NCBI GenBank assembly: GCA_030706285.1
Contig: JAUZOU010000160.1
Coordinates: forward strand, 1-6,920
Source of the DNA: Bacteroidota bacterium
GTDB taxonomy: Bacteria > Bacteroidota > Bacteroidia > Bacteroidales > UBA1402
Direction: 5' to 3'
Length of the DNA stretch: 6,920 bases
Numbering within the stretch: the first letter of the stretch is position 1; each line of letters begins with the position of its first letter. This document shows positions 5,822 to 6,920 of this stretch, in pieces. The notes beneath the pieces are model-generated. The model worked only from the letters and a program-made list of their open reading frames with translations. It searched no databases and had not been told where the DNA came from. A program made the position numbers and the translations under genes.

Positions 5822-6920
5822 CATAGTTTTAACGGATCACCCTTGTAGAAATCAAGGATTTTAACACTGAACAAATAATTGTATTTTGCCTGAAGCTGGT
5901 TCGATTTTGCCGTGGCAAGATTTATTTTTGCTTCATTATATTCATAAATGGTCGCCCGCCCGTTGTTGTATTTTTCTTCAGCAAAGCGGAACGCTTCTTC
6001 GGAATTCTTTACCGTTTCCATTGAGGAAACGTATTTCTCCGAGGCTTTTGTCGCGTTAAACCAGGCCTGCTGGATTTCTTTGTACAACGTCTTCTTCGTA
6101 TTTTCCACTTCGAGTTTGGCTCGTTCGACTTCGTTTTTGGATATCCGGATGCTGTTTTTGGTATCGAACCGGTTGAAGATCGGGATACTGACGCTAAGTC
6201 CGATGGCCGTGCCTCCGTTGACGTTCAACTGGTCTCCCAAATTGGCTTTGGTACCATTCAGATTGGATTGCTCGGAATAATAACGGTTTGAATAGTTCGC
6301 GCCGAGGTAAACACTCGGATATAAGCCCGCTTTTGTGACATTCAGGTTCTTTTCACTGCTCTTCAACTTGTATTCTGAGGATCTTACATCCGATTTATTG
6401 GCGACGGCATACGTGTAAACCTCGTCTGCCGGCTGAATCATAAGTGCCAGTGAGGTCATGTCGATGTTCGGTACGACAATGTCGAAATCTTTCCAATCTT
6501 TAAGCTCCAGCATTTGGGACAATTCCAGTAAAGACAGGTCCAATGTCGCTTTGCTCTCGGTGGCGTTGTATTTATCTTTGGCCAACTGCGCCTTGGCCTC
6601 ATATACCTGACCTTCCGGTATTTTTCCGAGAGAGGCCATGGTTTCTGAACGGGTAACCTGGCTTTGACTCAGATCGACCTGCTCTTCTGCAATCGCATAC
6701 AACTCTTTGTTGTAAAGCACTTGCAAATAGGCTGATGCGATGTTTACCGCCATATCTTCCTTCGCCTTTTTCAATTCTTCAGACGAGGCCTGTAATGAAA
6801 AGCGCTGGGCGTCAATGGTGTTTTTGACTTTGAATCCGTTAAACAGGACCATTGACGTAGAAATGCCGGCAGAAGCACTTTTTGTAGTTTGTTTGACAGA
6901 CGCGTTTTTATCATTCAGTC
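5821..6920 (-). CDS. TolC-family outer-membrane efflux protein (N-terminus cut by right window edge)
   Basis: This is the outer-membrane channel component of an RND, ABC or type I export system (OEP family, PF02321). The frame is open through base 6920, so the 365 visible residues lack the N-terminus and signal peptide; the family is usually about 430-450 aa, so roughly 70-90 residues are missing. An internal ATG at 6850-6852 is not the real start: the upstream codons continue a TolC-like sequence (SAGISTSMVLFNGFKVK). Visible features are two long-helix repeats rich in Ala, Lys, Glu and Gln, each preceding a beta segment. In the first, LFNGFKVKNTIDAQ is followed by helices up to LSQMLEL. In the second, YPSVYLGANYSNRYYSE is followed by GTAIGLSVSIPIFNRFDTKN and then helices to YNYLFSVKILDFYKG. 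The matching inner-membrane pump and membrane-fusion genes are not in the window; downstream of it (left) there is only a terminator, so any partner genes would lie upstream, to the right. Substrate unknown. Confidence 0.9.
   Translation of the reverse strand, partial: LNDKNASVKQTTKSASAGISTSMVLFNGFKVKNTIDAQRFSLQASSEELKKAKEDMAVNIASAYLQVLYNKELYAIAEEQVDLSQSQVTRSETMASLGKIPEGQVYEAKAQLAKDKYNATESKATLDLSLLELSQMLELKDWKDFDIVVPNIDMTSLALMIQPADEVYTYAVANKSDVRSSEYKLKSSEKNLNVTKAGLYPSVYLGANYSNRYYSEQSNLNGTKANLGDQLNVNGGTAIGLSVSIPIFNRFDTKNSIRISKNEVERAKLEVENTKKTLYKEIQQAWFNATKASEKYVSSMETVKNSEEAFRFAEEKYNNGRATIYEYNEAKINLATAKSNQLQAKYNYLFSVKILDFYKGDPLKL

Noticed and set aside
5948..6280. 110-codon plus-strand open frame opposite the TolC-family gene
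   Set aside because: It lies wholly antisense to a well-supported coding region, and its translation is typical of a complementary-frame shadow.
5821..6852. Efflux protein as a complete gene starting at the ATG at 6850-6852
   Set aside because: The frame continues open to the window edge with TolC-like sequence, and a start here would leave no signal peptide. The gene is truncated by the window.
1..6920. Defence system, mobile element, CRISPR array or new multi-gene system
   Set aside because: All sizeable genes belong to familiar housekeeping or transport families, there are no array-like repeats, terminal repeats or integrase genes, and the gene pairs have conventional explanations.

Overview
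The window looks like a piece of a Bacteroidota chromosome. Coding density is moderate, start codons lack Shine-Dalgarno sequences, and the gaps carry copies of the phylum's -7 promoter element (TAnnTTTG), mostly in the form TACCTTTG. The proteins also read as Bacteroidota-type versions of their families. I cannot place it below phylum. There is no sign of phage, transposon, CRISPR or tRNA/rRNA genes.

Layout. Bases 2-706 (+) are the 3' part of a KdpD-type sensor kinase, followed with a 20-bp overlap by its response regulator KdpE (687-1400, +). This is the end of a potassium-stress kdp operon whose transporter genes would lie to the left. A convergent gene for a family-9 (heptosyltransferase-like) glycosyltransferase occupies 1493-2548 (-). 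A gene-free stretch of about 290 bp (2549-2840) separates it from the divergent phosphate pair: a PiT-type phosphate transporter (2841-3890, +) and a DUF47/PhoU-like protein (3939-4586, +). An agmatine deiminase (4667-5704, +) follows under its own probable promoter. A strong bidirectional hairpin terminator separates it from a convergent TolC-family outer-membrane efflux protein (5821-6920, -) that is cut by the right edge.

How it fits together. The clearest functional unit is pit plus DUF47, a low-affinity phosphate importer with its usual regulatory partner. The gap upstream of pit holds three TGTnA repeats at exact 11-bp spacing (2738-2766), the architecture of a PhoB (PHO) box. A near-consensus -7 element follows 10 bp downstream. 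This suggests direct control of a PiT transporter by phosphate limitation in this organism. KdpDE senses potassium/turgor stress. The glycosyltransferase probably serves envelope polysaccharide synthesis, the deiminase polyamine metabolism, and the TolC protein export. These look like separate transcription units rather than one system.

I found no new multi-gene system here. The most useful observations are regulatory: the PHO box, the repeated TACCTTTG elements, the palindrome across the pit stop codon, and the leader hairpin ahead of the deiminase.
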